Virus record (IMG/VR): IMGVR_UViG_3300041809_000550
Coordinates: 1 to 44,111 of that record
Strand: one strand, 5' to 3'
Source of the DNA: a virus
Length of the DNA stretch: 44,111 bases
The position numbers were made by a program, and so were the translations under genes. The notes beneath the pieces were generated by a model. It was given only the letters and a program-made list of their open reading frames with translations. It ran no database searches and was not told where the DNA came from. Shown here piece by piece: positions 32,876-40,127 of this stretch. How positions within the stretch are numbered: position 1 is the first letter of the stretch; every line of letters starts with the position of its first letter.

Positions 32876-33112
32876 ATGAAAGCAAGTCTAGGAGATAAAG
32901 CGTTACTGTGGGGCACAATCGGAAGCTTTGTTTTAACTGGAATTGGTTTTACAGCGTGGCTTTCAAGTACTCACGATTCTGTTGTGAACACCGCACAAGC
33001 TCAAGAGCAATTGAAAGGCAGGGTGCTTAAAAAGCTTGATGACCTTTCAAACAAACTCGATGAGCAAAACACCAGGCTTTCACGCATGGAAGGAAAGCTA
33101 GACAGAAAATGA
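32876..33112 (+). CDS. Holin-like protein with one membrane span and coiled coil
   Basis: The 78-residue product has a hydrophobic segment at about residues 9-29 (LLWGTIGSFVLTGIGFTAWL) and a long Lys/Glu/Leu-rich helix to the end (LKGRVLKKLDDLSNKLDEQN). This layout matches small membrane proteins before lysis enzymes (XhlA-like hemolysins or holin antagonists). The gene overlaps the DUF5675 gene by 4 bp. Lysis role inferred from context. Confidence 0.6.
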   Translation: MKASLGDKALLWGTIGSFVLTGIGFTAWLSSTHDSVVNTAQAQEQLKGRVLKKLDDLSNKLDEQNTRLSRMEGKLDRK

Positions 33113-33510
33113 ATTTCACACTCACCACAAATCAATGCGGGCTTTACGGCGTTTTCGGTGAGATGAAATCCGAAGACGGAAAGTTTATTTTCGCAACGCT
33201 TGAGCACGCCTATCCTTGTGATTCGGGCTGGGCACCGAAAGTGGAGCGTGGAAAGACTTACGAGTGTGTCCGGTACGATTCACCTGATCACGGTTATCCG
33301 GTCTTTGTTTTGAAAAGCGTGCCGGATTTCCAAGGCCAGCCCGTCACCTACATTGAAATTCACATCGGCAACTACAACAAAGATTCTAAGGGCTGCATCC
33401 TACTTGGGCTTAAAAAAGGCACCGGAATGATTGAGGATAGCGGCGAAGCCTTCAAGCAATTTATGGAGCTTCAGAAAGATGTCAACTCTTTCACACTTAC
33501 TGTCGTCTAG
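33109..33510 (+). CDS. DUF5675 protein, candidate lysis enzyme
   Basis: The 133-residue product matches DUF5675: ATLEHAYPCDSGWAPKVERG with KTYECVRYDSP and a conserved IEIHIGNYNKDSKGCILLG (residues 82-100). The His85...Ser93-Lys-Gly-Cys96 arrangement looks like the catalytic His/Cys of YkuD L,D-transpeptidases, but the fold identity is unproven. It sits right after a holin-like gene and no classical endolysin (lysozyme, amidase, peptidase) occurs in the window, so it is the best candidate for the cell-wall enzyme. Inferred. Confidence 0.7.
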   Translation: MNFTLTTNQCGLYGVFGEMKSEDGKFIFATLEHAYPCDSGWAPKVERGKTYECVRYDSPDHGYPVFVLKSVPDFQGQPVTYIEIHIGNYNKDSKGCILLGLKKGTGMIEDSGEAFKQFMELQKDVNSFTLTVV

Positions 33511-33612
33511 TTTCCACTTGACCTTTCACCATCCTGTGTTGAAGTGGTGGTTCTTAAGAGAGATTGCAGGGATAACCTTGCATGTTTGCAAACGTAAAAA
33601 GGAGATAAAATC

Positions 33613-33888
33613 ATGAGTCCAGTTTCTAAGTCTTTTGGCCCTTTCACTCTTTCTGTTACCGACAAAGGCAACGGCGTTTTTGAAGGCGCGGTTTCCCTGA
33701 ACGCAAGCGTTGGCGGTGGCCAGGCCGCTGGTGTCGTTAAGGCAGGCGGAAGCCTGTATGCTGATCTCAGCGCTGAGCAAGTTGCTGAGCTTGGATTTGA
33801 AGAGTTTAACAAAATCCTTCCTGCATCGGTGGTGCCTCTCGCTGAAGCTGGCGAAGCTGCCGCTGAAGCTGAAATCGGAAAGCTCTAA
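33613..33888 (+). CDS. Hypothetical Ala/Gly-rich protein, 91 residues
   Basis: This is a beta-rich protein with a C-terminal Ala/Glu-rich helix (LAEAGEAAAEAEIGKL). It begins MSPVSKSFGPFTLSVTDKGN and contains VSLNASVGGGQAAGVVKAGG. I recognise no family. The ribosome site is strong (AAGGAG). The 100-bp gap before it holds a 10-bp palindrome GTTTGCAAAC at 33584-33593, perhaps an operator. A terminator directly follows. Confidence 0.65.
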   Translation: MSPVSKSFGPFTLSVTDKGNGVFEGAVSLNASVGGGQAAGVVKAGGSLYADLSAEQVAELGFEEFNKILPASVVPLAEAGEAAAEAEIGKL

Positions 33889-33894
33889 CAGGTT

Positions 33895-33924
33895 TGCGGG
33901 GGTTTAAAAGCCCCCGCACTTTTT
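33895..33924 (+). terminator. Intrinsic terminator
   Basis: TGCGGGGG at 33895-33902 pairs with CCCCCGCA at 33911-33918 around loop TTTAAAAG, followed by CTTTTT. This is a strong GC stem plus T-run, a classical intrinsic terminator. The next ORF starts in its T-run, so readthrough or another promoter would be needed. Confidence 0.85.
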
Positions 33925-34305
33925 ATGACCACATCAGCTTACAGGCCACTCACTGACGCCGAAAACGCTTTCAAAATTATCGTGTGGACTCCACTCATTA
34001 AAATGGGTGAAGTGGCTCTTGCGGGCGTTGAAGCGTCCATCCCGGTGCTTGATCTTCCGGTATTTCAAGATCTCGAAGACGATGCAATCAATGCCATTAC
34101 TGATGCGCTCTTCAATCAAATCGTTCTTTTTATCGACGTGACAGCAATCAAGCTCGTCAACGCTGAACTTCAAACCAAGTGGGCTACTGCAAGCGAAGCT
34201 CTGGCCCTCATCGCTCAAGAGCAAGGAGCAAACTCAAGTGCGTATCAAACTGCCCTTCAAGCCGCTGCAAGTGATTTTGCTGCTTTTGTTCACACTGGCC
34301 CTTAG
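33925..34305 (+). CDS. Hypothetical helical protein, 126 residues
   Basis: The product is mostly helical and acidic, with a moderately hydrophobic stretch near 56-78 (DDAINAITDALFNQIVLFID). No family recognised. The ATG lies in the T-run of the preceding terminator and has no ribosome site; ATG at 34003 is an alternative but no better. The gene overlaps the following lipoprotein by 68 bp. Its codon pattern looks coding. Position in the lysis-like region is the only functional hint. Confidence 0.6.
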   Translation: MTTSAYRPLTDAENAFKIIVWTPLIKMGEVALAGVEASIPVLDLPVFQDLEDDAINAITDALFNQIVLFIDVTAIKLVNAELQTKWATASEALALIAQEQGANSSAYQTALQAAASDFAAFVHTGP

Positions 34306-34642
34306 CGCCTGCCAAACGATCACGATCCAAAACCGCACAGCTTGCTTTGTGAATGGTGTGATTAGTCTTGGATCTACTTGCGCCAACACCGTGGGTACTT
34401 CCACAACGACTCAACTCACAACTGAGCAAACGCTTGACGTGCTTGAAGCGCGTCCTGCCGTAAGCCCGCTACCTGCTCACCCACCTGCCGTGTTTCAATC
34501 GGCAGCTGACTACGGTGAAGAAACGGTTAAGCTTGAAACCGCGTGCAGACTCCTAAAAAACGATTGCTCTTATGAGCTTCAATCCACGATCGCCAATCAC
34601 AAAAAGATTTTAGAGCAAGTCCAATCTCTCAAAGCGGAATGA
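34238..34642 (+). CDS. Lipoprotein, possible spanin-like protein
   Basis: From the GTG at 34238 (AAGGAG 10 bases upstream) the 134-residue product has a type II signal peptide: basic RIKLPFK, a hydrophobic LQVILLLLFTLALSAC with lipobox ending at Cys25 or so. The mature part has several more Cys (TACFVNG, STCANT, TACRLLKNDCS) and a C-terminal helix. It overlaps the preceding gene in another frame, as o-spanins often do, but the upstream protein lacks the i-spanin membrane span, so the role is uncertain. Bor-like surface lipoprotein is an alternative. Confidence 0.65.
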   Translation: MRIKLPFKPLQVILLLLFTLALSACQTITIQNRTACFVNGVISLGSTCANTVGTSTTTQLTTEQTLDVLEARPAVSPLPAHPPAVFQSAADYGEETVKLETACRLLKNDCSYELQSTIANHKKILEQVQSLKAE

Positions 34643-34710
34643 AATTTGATCCGTGGCTATTTCTTCTAGCCCTTCTCATGATTTACTTTTGGCTATCCCA
34701 ACACCAATGA
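34639..34710 (+). CDS. 23-residue membrane peptide
   Basis: An ATGA overlap with the lipoprotein stop begins the peptide MKFDPWLFLLALLMIYFWLS plus three residues, nearly all hydrophobic and Trp-rich. It could insert in the inner membrane as a lysis or regulatory peptide. I recognise no family. The stop lies 12 bases before the tRNA-like gene. Existence rests on coupling and composition. Confidence 0.4.
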   Translation: MKFDPWLFLLALLMIYFWLSQHQ

Positions 34711-34722
34711 GACAATGGGAGT

Positions 34723-34803
34723 GGCTGAATAGCTCAGGGGTAGAGCACTCCGTGAGGATGCATAGCACCGGAGGGGTCGGGTGTTCGAATCACTCTTCAG
34801 CCA
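34723..34803 (+). tRNA. tRNA-like gene with 16-nt anticodon loop
   Basis: Acceptor GGCTGAA/TTCAGCC (34723-34729, 34796-34802), D arm GCTC-AGGGGTA-GAGC, anticodon stem CTCCG/CGGAG (34748-34752, 34769-34773), 5-base variable loop and T arm GGGTG-TTCGAAT-CACTC are all well formed. The anticodon loop has 16 bases (34753-34768) instead of 7. A 7-base reading adjacent to the 3' stem (ATAGCAC) would give anticodon AGC, leaving nine extra bases. The acceptor pairing extends two more pairs outward (GT/AC, 34721-34805). No CCA is encoded (CCT follows). It may be a pseudo-tRNA, an interrupted tRNA or a tRNA mimic. Confidence 0.6.
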
Positions 34804-34805
34804 CC

Positions 34806-35195
34806 TTACCAGACAAAGTGCCCTTTACTATTATGCTTCGCCTTTCTCATAGCTTTAAGCCAAAGAGTTGAGCGTTTATTTCTAATGCCACCCCTACCTT
34901 TTCGTTCTCTATCAGCGGCGTTTTGCTTAGGTGTTCCCAGCCAAAAATGACGGGGGTTCATGCACCAGGGGTGATCACAAGAATGGCACACGTGAAGTTT
35001 TCCTGGTGACATCCCACATAGGTGGGCCATGACTCTAGGTGCTCTTATTTGTTTCCTATTTGCCAATCGAGTAACACCGCGACCGAATCTGTCGCGATAA
35101 CCGAGCCAAGGCCAACACTCGTTCAGGCCGCGTCTTTTGATTAAAGCTAAGAAATTCCTTCTTTGAGTCTCGGTTAAAACTATCTTGGTGTGCAT
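34806..35195 (-). CDS. HNH homing-type endonuclease
   Basis: The 129-residue product on the minus strand has an HNH_3-type core: LNECWPWLGYRDRFGRGVTR, then HVCHSCDHPWCMNPRHFWLG and TPKQNAADRERKGRGG, typical of phage free-standing homing nucleases. The ribosome site GGGGAAA precedes ATG at 35195. Its stop codon abuts the 3' end of the tRNA-like gene, three bases after the discriminator base, and it lies against the direction of its neighbours, suggesting a mobile insertion. Confidence 0.85.
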   Translation of the reverse strand: MHTKIVLTETQRRNFLALIKRRGLNECWPWLGYRDRFGRGVTRLANRKQIRAPRVMAHLCGMSPGKLHVCHSCDHPWCMNPRHFWLGTPKQNAADRERKGRGGIRNKRSTLWLKAMRKAKHNSKGHFVW

Positions 35196-35259
35196 TCGTT
35201 TCCCCTACCATACAAAAATAATTTGCCAAATCGGTAAGCGTCTGCATATTGTTTTCACC

Positions 35260-36348
35260 ATGCAAGGATGGCAAGTCACCGAACCAGGGCAGAGAAGTCC
35301 GTTGGCTCTTACTGAGTCACATAACCCACACCAAGAAATGCACCGCGTACCCGCAAACCTTGATGGTTTCTGGGTGATCACCGTGCTATCAAATCCGATC
35401 AGATACAAGCGAAGATACGAGCTTTACTGGCGTTTCAAAGAGATGTGCGAGCAGGCCGGTGCGAAACTCATCACCGTTGAGCAAGCCTTTGGTGATCGCC
35501 CGTTCATGGTGACAAAGCCCAACAATCCTTTTCACCTGCAAGTGCGTTCCGTTGAAGAGCTATGGCACAAGGAAAACATGATCAACATGGGTATCCGTCA
35601 CGCCTGTGCGATTGCCCCTGGCCTTGGGCTCAAGGTGAATGAAGTGGCTTGGGTGGATGCTGACTGTAGGCCGTCTCGCGCTTATTGCGATTGGTTTGAG
35701 GAAACCTGGCATCAGCTTCAGCATTATGAGTTTGTCCAGATGTGGGAAAACCTCATTGATCTTGACACCAATTTCAACCCGATCGGCGAAGCTCAACCTT
35801 CTTTCATGGCAAACTACGTGAAATACGGCACGCCTAACCCCGAAGAGTTTCGGAAGATCGAAACCGAGTATGGTGTCACTAAGACCGGCAAAGTCGTCTT
35901 CGGGCGTCCTGGCCTTGCTTGGGCTGCCAATCTTGATGCGATCAACAAGGTGGGTGGGCTCATTGACTACGCCATCCTTGGTGCCGGTGACTGGTACATG
36001 GCTCACGGCCTAGTTGGAACTTTGGTTTCAGCTCGCAGTGAATACGCTGCCGGGCCTTACATGAGTAAGATGCTTGAATGGCAAGCCCGTGCTCAACGCT
36101 GGATCAAGCGCGATGTGGGTTTTGTTTCTGGTGTCGTATATCACGATTTCCACGGCAGAAAAGCTTTACGCTTTTACGGAACGCGCGGCAAGATTTTATC
36201 CGGGTGCAAGTACAATCCTGAAACCGATATTAAGTATGATCAGCACGGGATGCTCATGCTTGAGACTTGGGATGAAAGACAGATTCAACTGCGTGATAAA
36301 ATCCGTGGATACTTCAGAGCACGTAACGAAGATTCGATTGATCTCTAA
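35260..36348 (+). CDS. GT-A-type glycosyltransferase-like protein
   Basis: From the ATG at 35260 the product has 362 residues. It has a GT-A-like start (FWVITVLSNPIRYKRRYELY at about 45) and a DxD motif WVDADC at 131-136, followed by a helix and a region GLAWAANLDAINKVGGLIDY and ILGAGDWYMA. Phages use such enzymes to modify DNA bases, host glycans or virion proteins; no base-modifying partner is evident. The start has no clear ribosome site; ATG at 35338 is an alternative. It is divergent from the HNH gene and convergent with the minus genes. Confidence 0.72.
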   Translation: MQGWQVTEPGQRSPLALTESHNPHQEMHRVPANLDGFWVITVLSNPIRYKRRYELYWRFKEMCEQAGAKLITVEQAFGDRPFMVTKPNNPFHLQVRSVEELWHKENMINMGIRHACAIAPGLGLKVNEVAWVDADCRPSRAYCDWFEETWHQLQHYEFVQMWENLIDLDTNFNPIGEAQPSFMANYVKYGTPNPEEFRKIETEYGVTKTGKVVFGRPGLAWAANLDAINKVGGLIDYAILGAGDWYMAHGLVGTLVSARSEYAAGPYMSKMLEWQARAQRWIKRDVGFVSGVVYHDFHGRKALRFYGTRGKILSGCKYNPETDIKYDQHGMLMLETWDERQIQLRDKIRGYFRARNEDSIDL

Positions 36349-36602
36349 ACGCCTACTTCTTCAGTCTTATGCCCACACGCTTTGCAATCTGTGTAGGTGG
36401 GTGAAAAACTTACTGAGCCACACGGATCACAGAAGAATCGTCTTAGTGGCTCTTTAGGTTTAGGCGCGGGGTGATTCTCTTCAAACTGTGTCTTCACATC
36501 GTGAAGACTCCACTTTCGATGCGCATAACAGAAGTGGTACTTCGGATCGATTACAACACGACAAGACTTCACCATGCAGCGATTCTTCTTTTGTCGGGCC
36601 AT
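36345..36602 (-). CDS. Small zinc-finger protein
   Basis: From ATG at 36602 the product has 85 residues with Cys pairs: C9 and C14 with a later CYAH, then CDPCGS and CKACGH near the end. The last two pairs form a typical zinc ribbon. It is the last gene of the minus block, four bases after the polymerase stop. Its stop overlaps the opposing glycosyltransferase stop by 4 bp. Function unknown, perhaps a polymerase accessory. Confidence 0.7.
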   Translation of the reverse strand: MARQKKNRCMVKSCRVVIDPKYHFCYAHRKWSLHDVKTQFEENHPAPKPKEPLRRFFCDPCGSVSFSPTYTDCKACGHKTEEVGV

Positions 36603-36606
36603 TCCG

Positions 36607-38613
36607 TTAGCCTTTCTTGTATCTAGGTCCGCACCATCCTTCAGCCGTGATAGGCGCACCTTTTGCCCAAGCGGGCAGCTTTGTCATGAGTTTGACATAT
36701 TCATTGACGCTGCCAAGCCCTTTCTTTTTCTCAGCTAGTCCTTCATCGTGAACGGACAAAAGAAACTTGTAGCCCGCGTTTTCAATGTTGATAATCCCAT
36801 TCACCATGAGATCACGCGAAATGCCCTGAACGATGTGATTGGTGAAGATGCCACCCCAAATCGTTGTCTCACGCCATTGGTGAAGCTCAATTGTCCAGTA
36901 ACGAATCTCAGGCACCATGCGTCCACCAGCGAGTTGCTTTTGAGTGATGCGCGGTTTGAAGTAGCGAAGACGGCGACCGCCGGGCAGTTTGATGTTGAGC
37001 CACTTATCAGATACGTAGGCCACAACTTTGGTGACTCTGTAGCGTTTGCCAGGATTGAGAATCGCTTGAATACAAGCGTCTTCAATCGCTTTCCAAAACG
37101 TTGGGATAGGATGGTGGAGCTTTCGATAAGTGTAGACTGCTTTTTTGGCCATGTCGGGCGTGACTTGCTTCACGCCTTTTTGATGACAGTTCTTTAGAAA
37201 TTTTGCCCAGCCAAGCCCATACTGACAGCCCAAGACCGATTCTTTCCCAACGAATCTCTCGAGAGAATTCTTGGTGACTTTGTGAAGTGGGATACCGAAA
37301 GCTTCCGAAGCCATCTCTTCATAAAGTTTTCTATTCTCTTCAAAGGCCCGAATGCCTTCAACGTGCTCAGCAATCCAAAACGCGATGCGAGCTTCAACTG
37401 CTGCAAAGTCAGCGCAATAAAGATCATGGCCAATGCTTGCGATGATCATTCCCCGGATGATGGACACCAGTACGTCCATCACTTTGGACTTACCGTAGCG
37501 TTTGGCCAGGCCCTTTCGCCCACGCTTGAGTGCAATCCTAATTGCTTTGTCAGAATCAAAGTAGTCTTGCCCTGGCTCTTTCACCGTTGGACGCGGAAAG
37601 TTTTGCGGCTGAACTCGCTTACCACTCCACCGAGCTGTTGGAATGGTGCCACAATAAAGTAAAAGCCCTCTTGCTCTGTGATCGCTGCCGGCTGCTGCAA
37701 GAATGGTGTGGTACTTCGCTACAGATGTCTTTGAGCCACCTTGACGATACTCAAGCATCCGTCTCACGTCATCGGTGAGATCATCACCAAGAAGTCTGTC
37801 GCGGATCGTGGGCGCTTGAAGGTTTGCCATCTTAGCGCCACGAGCATTGATCCAGTTTAAAACTCTTTCTCGCTGAGCGGGACTCTGGATCTTTCCTTGT
37901 GAGAGAATCTGAACGCGCTTGGTGATGTCTCTCATCTCTTCGTTGACGAGCACGAGAATCTTTTTCACCGTTGGGATGTCAAAGAGCACGCCGCGATCGT
38001 TGATCTTTTGATCCAGTTCCCAAACCGATTGCTCAAAGTCCGATAGATCAGGCAGAGCGTCGTGTAACTCGCGTTCAGCTTTCACGTCCGTCAGACAGTA
38101 GCGGTAGATGTCTCTCAAATCTTTCTTGTCACTCCACCAGGGTGATGGGTTGTGCTTTGAGGGCTTACGCGGCTTTGAATATTTCTTGATCAGTTTATGA
38201 CCATGCGCGTCTTTTTGAGTCTTAAGCTCAAGGGCCTTTGCAGCCCCTTCTAATTTCCTAGGTAGCGAGCACATGGCTGCCTTGGCAGCAAGGCAACGCC
38301 ACCGGCTTATGGGTAAGGTAGCAAGCCGCTCTTTCTGTTCAATGGTGAGGCAGCTATAGCGGGGTAAGGTGTATTTAGTGATGGCCCGCTCGAAGGCAGC
38401 GTTGTGAGCAATCAACGTTCCGCGCTTGAAACACTCCCAAAGATCATCAGGCATCGGAGCGCGTTCAGGTATCCAGATTTTTGGCTCTGCGTCATTGACT
38501 TGATAGCCTAAGCAAAAGATCGACGTAGTTGGATCTTTCGCGTATTCTATTGCGCCCGACAAATCCAAAGGCTTCGCACTTCGAGTTTCATAGTCAAGTA
38601 CCGCTTCAAGCAT
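36607..38613 (-). CDS. polA-like: Family A DNA polymerase with 3'-5' exonuclease
   Basis: From ATG at 38613 (GGA ribosome site) the 668-residue protein has a DnaQ-like exonuclease: DYE at residues 7-9, HNAAF at 70-74 and a later YCLTDVKAE. Polymerase motifs are motif A Asp402 in YCADFAAVEAR, motif B Lys457 to Tyr465 (KESVLGCQYG) and motif C His622-Asp623-Glu624. It lacks a 5'-3' exonuclease domain. It should copy the phage genome together with the PrimPol, SNF2-like helicase and ssDNA-binding protein. Family A assignment is firm. Confidence 0.95.
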   Translation of the reverse strand: MLEAVLDYETRSAKPLDLSGAIEYAKDPTTSIFCLGYQVNDAEPKIWIPERAPMPDDLWECFKRGTLIAHNAAFERAITKYTLPRYSCLTIEQKERLATLPISRWRCLAAKAAMCSLPRKLEGAAKALELKTQKDAHGHKLIKKYSKPRKPSKHNPSPWWSDKKDLRDIYRYCLTDVKAERELHDALPDLSDFEQSVWELDQKINDRGVLFDIPTVKKILVLVNEEMRDITKRVQILSQGKIQSPAQRERVLNWINARGAKMANLQAPTIRDRLLGDDLTDDVRRMLEYRQGGSKTSVAKYHTILAAAGSDHRARGLLLYCGTIPTARWSGKRVQPQNFPRPTVKEPGQDYFDSDKAIRIALKRGRKGLAKRYGKSKVMDVLVSIIRGMIIASIGHDLYCADFAAVEARIAFWIAEHVEGIRAFEENRKLYEEMASEAFGIPLHKVTKNSLERFVGKESVLGCQYGLGWAKFLKNCHQKGVKQVTPDMAKKAVYTYRKLHHPIPTFWKAIEDACIQAILNPGKRYRVTKVVAYVSDKWLNIKLPGGRRLRYFKPRITQKQLAGGRMVPEIRYWTIELHQWRETTIWGGIFTNHIVQGISRDLMVNGIINIENAGYKFLLSVHDEGLAEKKKGLGSVNEYVKLMTKLPAWAKGAPITAEGWCGPRYKKG

Positions 38614-38615
38614 GA

Positions 38616-39005
38616 TCAATCCTTGAAGTTTGGATCTCGCACAAACATGCGCCACACGTGATGAGTTTCTTTTCCGAGAACGTCTCGCGTGGTCATGGCT
38701 ATAAGCTGTTGCCTATAAACTCTTCTCTGAAGAGTACAGGTATCGTGCTCAACAAGATACTCAGCACCATCAGCAGGGACATCTTCTCTTAAGCAGAGAT
38801 GGCCATCAGCTTCCACTTGAATAGCTTGGTTATGAAAAATCTCAGTTATTTCTTTGCCTCTCACATTGATTTTTCTCTCAGTGAGTTTGGAAGGCATAAA
38901 CATCTGATCACGTGAAACACCTTTGCCGTGACAGAAATCGCCGTCATCAGTTATTAGATGATCGTTGAAAGGTTTTCTGCAAAGCCTGCACAAGTCCTTA
39001 CTCAT
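38616..39005 (-). CDS. Hypothetical protein with CxxC, 129 residues
   Basis: The product begins MSKDLCRLCRKPFNDHLITD, with a CxxC and a downstream CHGKG that could form a zinc site, then a mixed beta region. I recognise no family. It overlaps the next upstream gene by ATGA and its stop lies two bases before the polymerase start, so it is part of the polymerase operon. Confidence 0.65.
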   Translation of the reverse strand: MSKDLCRLCRKPFNDHLITDDGDFCHGKGVSRDQMFMPSKLTERKINVRGKEITEIFHNQAIQVEADGHLCLREDVPADGAEYLVEHDTCTLQRRVYRQQLIAMTTRDVLGKETHHVWRMFVRDPNFKD

Positions 39006-39193
39006 CTATCCCACTTCCGAATGTCGGCAATTTGTTTTGGTGAGAACGTCAGGCCATTGTCATACATCTTGAGAAGATTCTCAGGGAAAGCTTTGTTTTC
39101 CATCTTCTCGCACATCAGCTCAATGAGATAGCGCTGATCAGATTTTGTCAGCCCCACCCACCAATTCAGTAACTGTTGATCCGTGTACTCCAT
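39002..39193 (-). CDS. Hypothetical small protein, 63 residues
   Basis: The product is helical (MEYTDQQLLNWWVGLTKSDQ, then LIELMCEKMENKAFPENLLK) with no recognised family. It opens the short polymerase operon after a terminator on the same strand, so a promoter should lie at about 39194-39210 on the minus strand, though I could not see a convincing one. Coupled by ATGA to the next gene. Confidence 0.6.
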   Translation of the reverse strand: MEYTDQQLLNWWVGLTKSDQRYLIELMCEKMENKAFPENLLKMYDNGLTFSPKQIADIRKWDR

Positions 39194-39207
39194 AAAGTCC
39201 TCTCAAT

Positions 39208-39246
39208 AAAAAAGCCCAAGCCGGGGCCATAAGTTCCAGCTTGGGC
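39208..39246 (-). terminator. Intrinsic terminator on minus strand
   Basis: On the minus strand GCCCAAGC (39239-39246 read reversed) pairs with GCTTGGGC (39214-39221) and is followed by TTTTTT (39208-39213). It would end transcription of the ssDNA-binding protein gene before the 63-residue gene. Confidence 0.8.
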
Positions 39247-39283
39247 CAAGGCCAGCTAACACGGGCGGAAAGCTGGCGCTATC

Positions 39284-40036
39284 TTAGTAGTCTTCATCCT
39301 CGTCGTCTTCATCAGCGGGTGGACGCTTTTTGCCTTTCTTCTTAGGAGCTGGCTCATCGTCTTCATCCTCGTCATCAGACTCATCTTCATCCGAATCGTC
39401 ATCCTCGTCTTCATCGACTGGCGGGCGTTTCTTTTTCTTCGAGCGCGGAAGATCCTCGTCTTCATCTTCTTGCTCTTCGCCGTCAGACTCATCCGCATCT
39501 TCATCACTGTCTTCGAGTCCAAAGAGTTGTTTAGCACTCTTTCCGCCACCGAAGCCCGCAAGTTTTTCCTTACTGGTGTCGATCATCACGCCTTGAAGAT
39601 AAATCGACATGCCTTCTTCGCCTTCATTATCCCAAGGTGAAATGCAAACTGCGACTTTGGCAAACATGCCACCCTTAACGAGTGCGGCTGAGAACGCTTT
39701 GCCTTTCGGATCAATCACGGGCACAGGCTGTTGAGTGGAGACAGAGACATACATCTTGTCTTCATACGTCTTCTGATCTTCACGCTCATTGCCGTCTTGG
39801 ATGAAGCGTTTCTTAGCGCCATCAGGCCACTCAGTCTTATCATCACCCCACGTCTTCACACGCACGGTGTTGATCTTCTTCTTAAGCACCGCAAGTTGCG
39901 GATCATCGTTGTCAAACAAGATGTCCGTGCGATAGTACGTCTTTCCTTTGAAGGGCTTCGGTTGATGAAGATCGGGATAGCTCAGCACTCCATAGAGCAC
40001 CATCTCGATTCGGTGAAACTTCTTTTTCTTAGCCAT
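39284..40036 (-). CDS. DUF2815 ssDNA-binding protein with long acidic tail
   Basis: The first about 165 residues of this 250-residue protein follow the DUF2815 single-strand-binding pattern: VLYGVLSYPDLHQPKPFKGK, then YYRTDILFDNDDPQL and SAALVKGGMFAKVAVCISPW. The last about 75 residues are nearly all Asp/Glu with Lys/Pro patches (DEDEDDDSDEDESDDEDEDD), a much longer acidic tail than usual SSBs. Such tails recruit replication partners. GGAAA ribosome site. A weak minus terminator lies upstream. Confidence 0.83.
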   Translation of the reverse strand: MAKKKKFHRIEMVLYGVLSYPDLHQPKPFKGKTYYRTDILFDNDDPQLAVLKKKINTVRVKTWGDDKTEWPDGAKKRFIQDGNEREDQKTYEDKMYVSVSTQQPVPVIDPKGKAFSAALVKGGMFAKVAVCISPWDNEGEEGMSIYLQGVMIDTSKEKLAGFGGGKSAKQLFGLEDSDEDADESDGEEQEDEDEDLPRSKKKKRPPVDEDEDDDSDEDESDDEDEDDEPAPKKKGKKRPPADEDDEDEDY

Positions 40037-40071
40037 GATTTTCCTTTCGTTCGTTTGGTTGACTGTCGTTC

Positions 40072-40093
40072 AAAAATCTCTTTCAATAAGAGA
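40072..40093 (-). terminator. Weak hairpin with T-run on minus strand
   Basis: On the minus strand TCTCTT (40088-40093) pairs with AAGAGA (40077-40082), followed by TTTTT (40072-40076). A short AU-rich stem makes it a weak intrinsic terminator or attenuator between the DUF2800 nuclease gene and the SSB-like gene. Confidence 0.3.
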
Positions 40094-40127
40094 AATTGAT
40101 TCTCAGTAAAAGTAACGGTGTAAGTTC

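Noticed and set aside
34721-34805. Reading the tRNA-like gene as tRNA-His with an extended acceptor
   Set aside because: The acceptor can extend to 9 bp and starts GTGGCT like tRNA-His, but no GTG anticodon in a 7-nt loop can be formed and the extra two base pairs do not fit.
39330-39596. Ser-rich ORF opposite the acidic tail of the SSB-like gene (also 42036-42284 and 12860-13210)
   Set aside because: These poly-serine frames are antisense images of Asp/Glu-rich coding DNA and have no ribosome sites or neighbours that fit.
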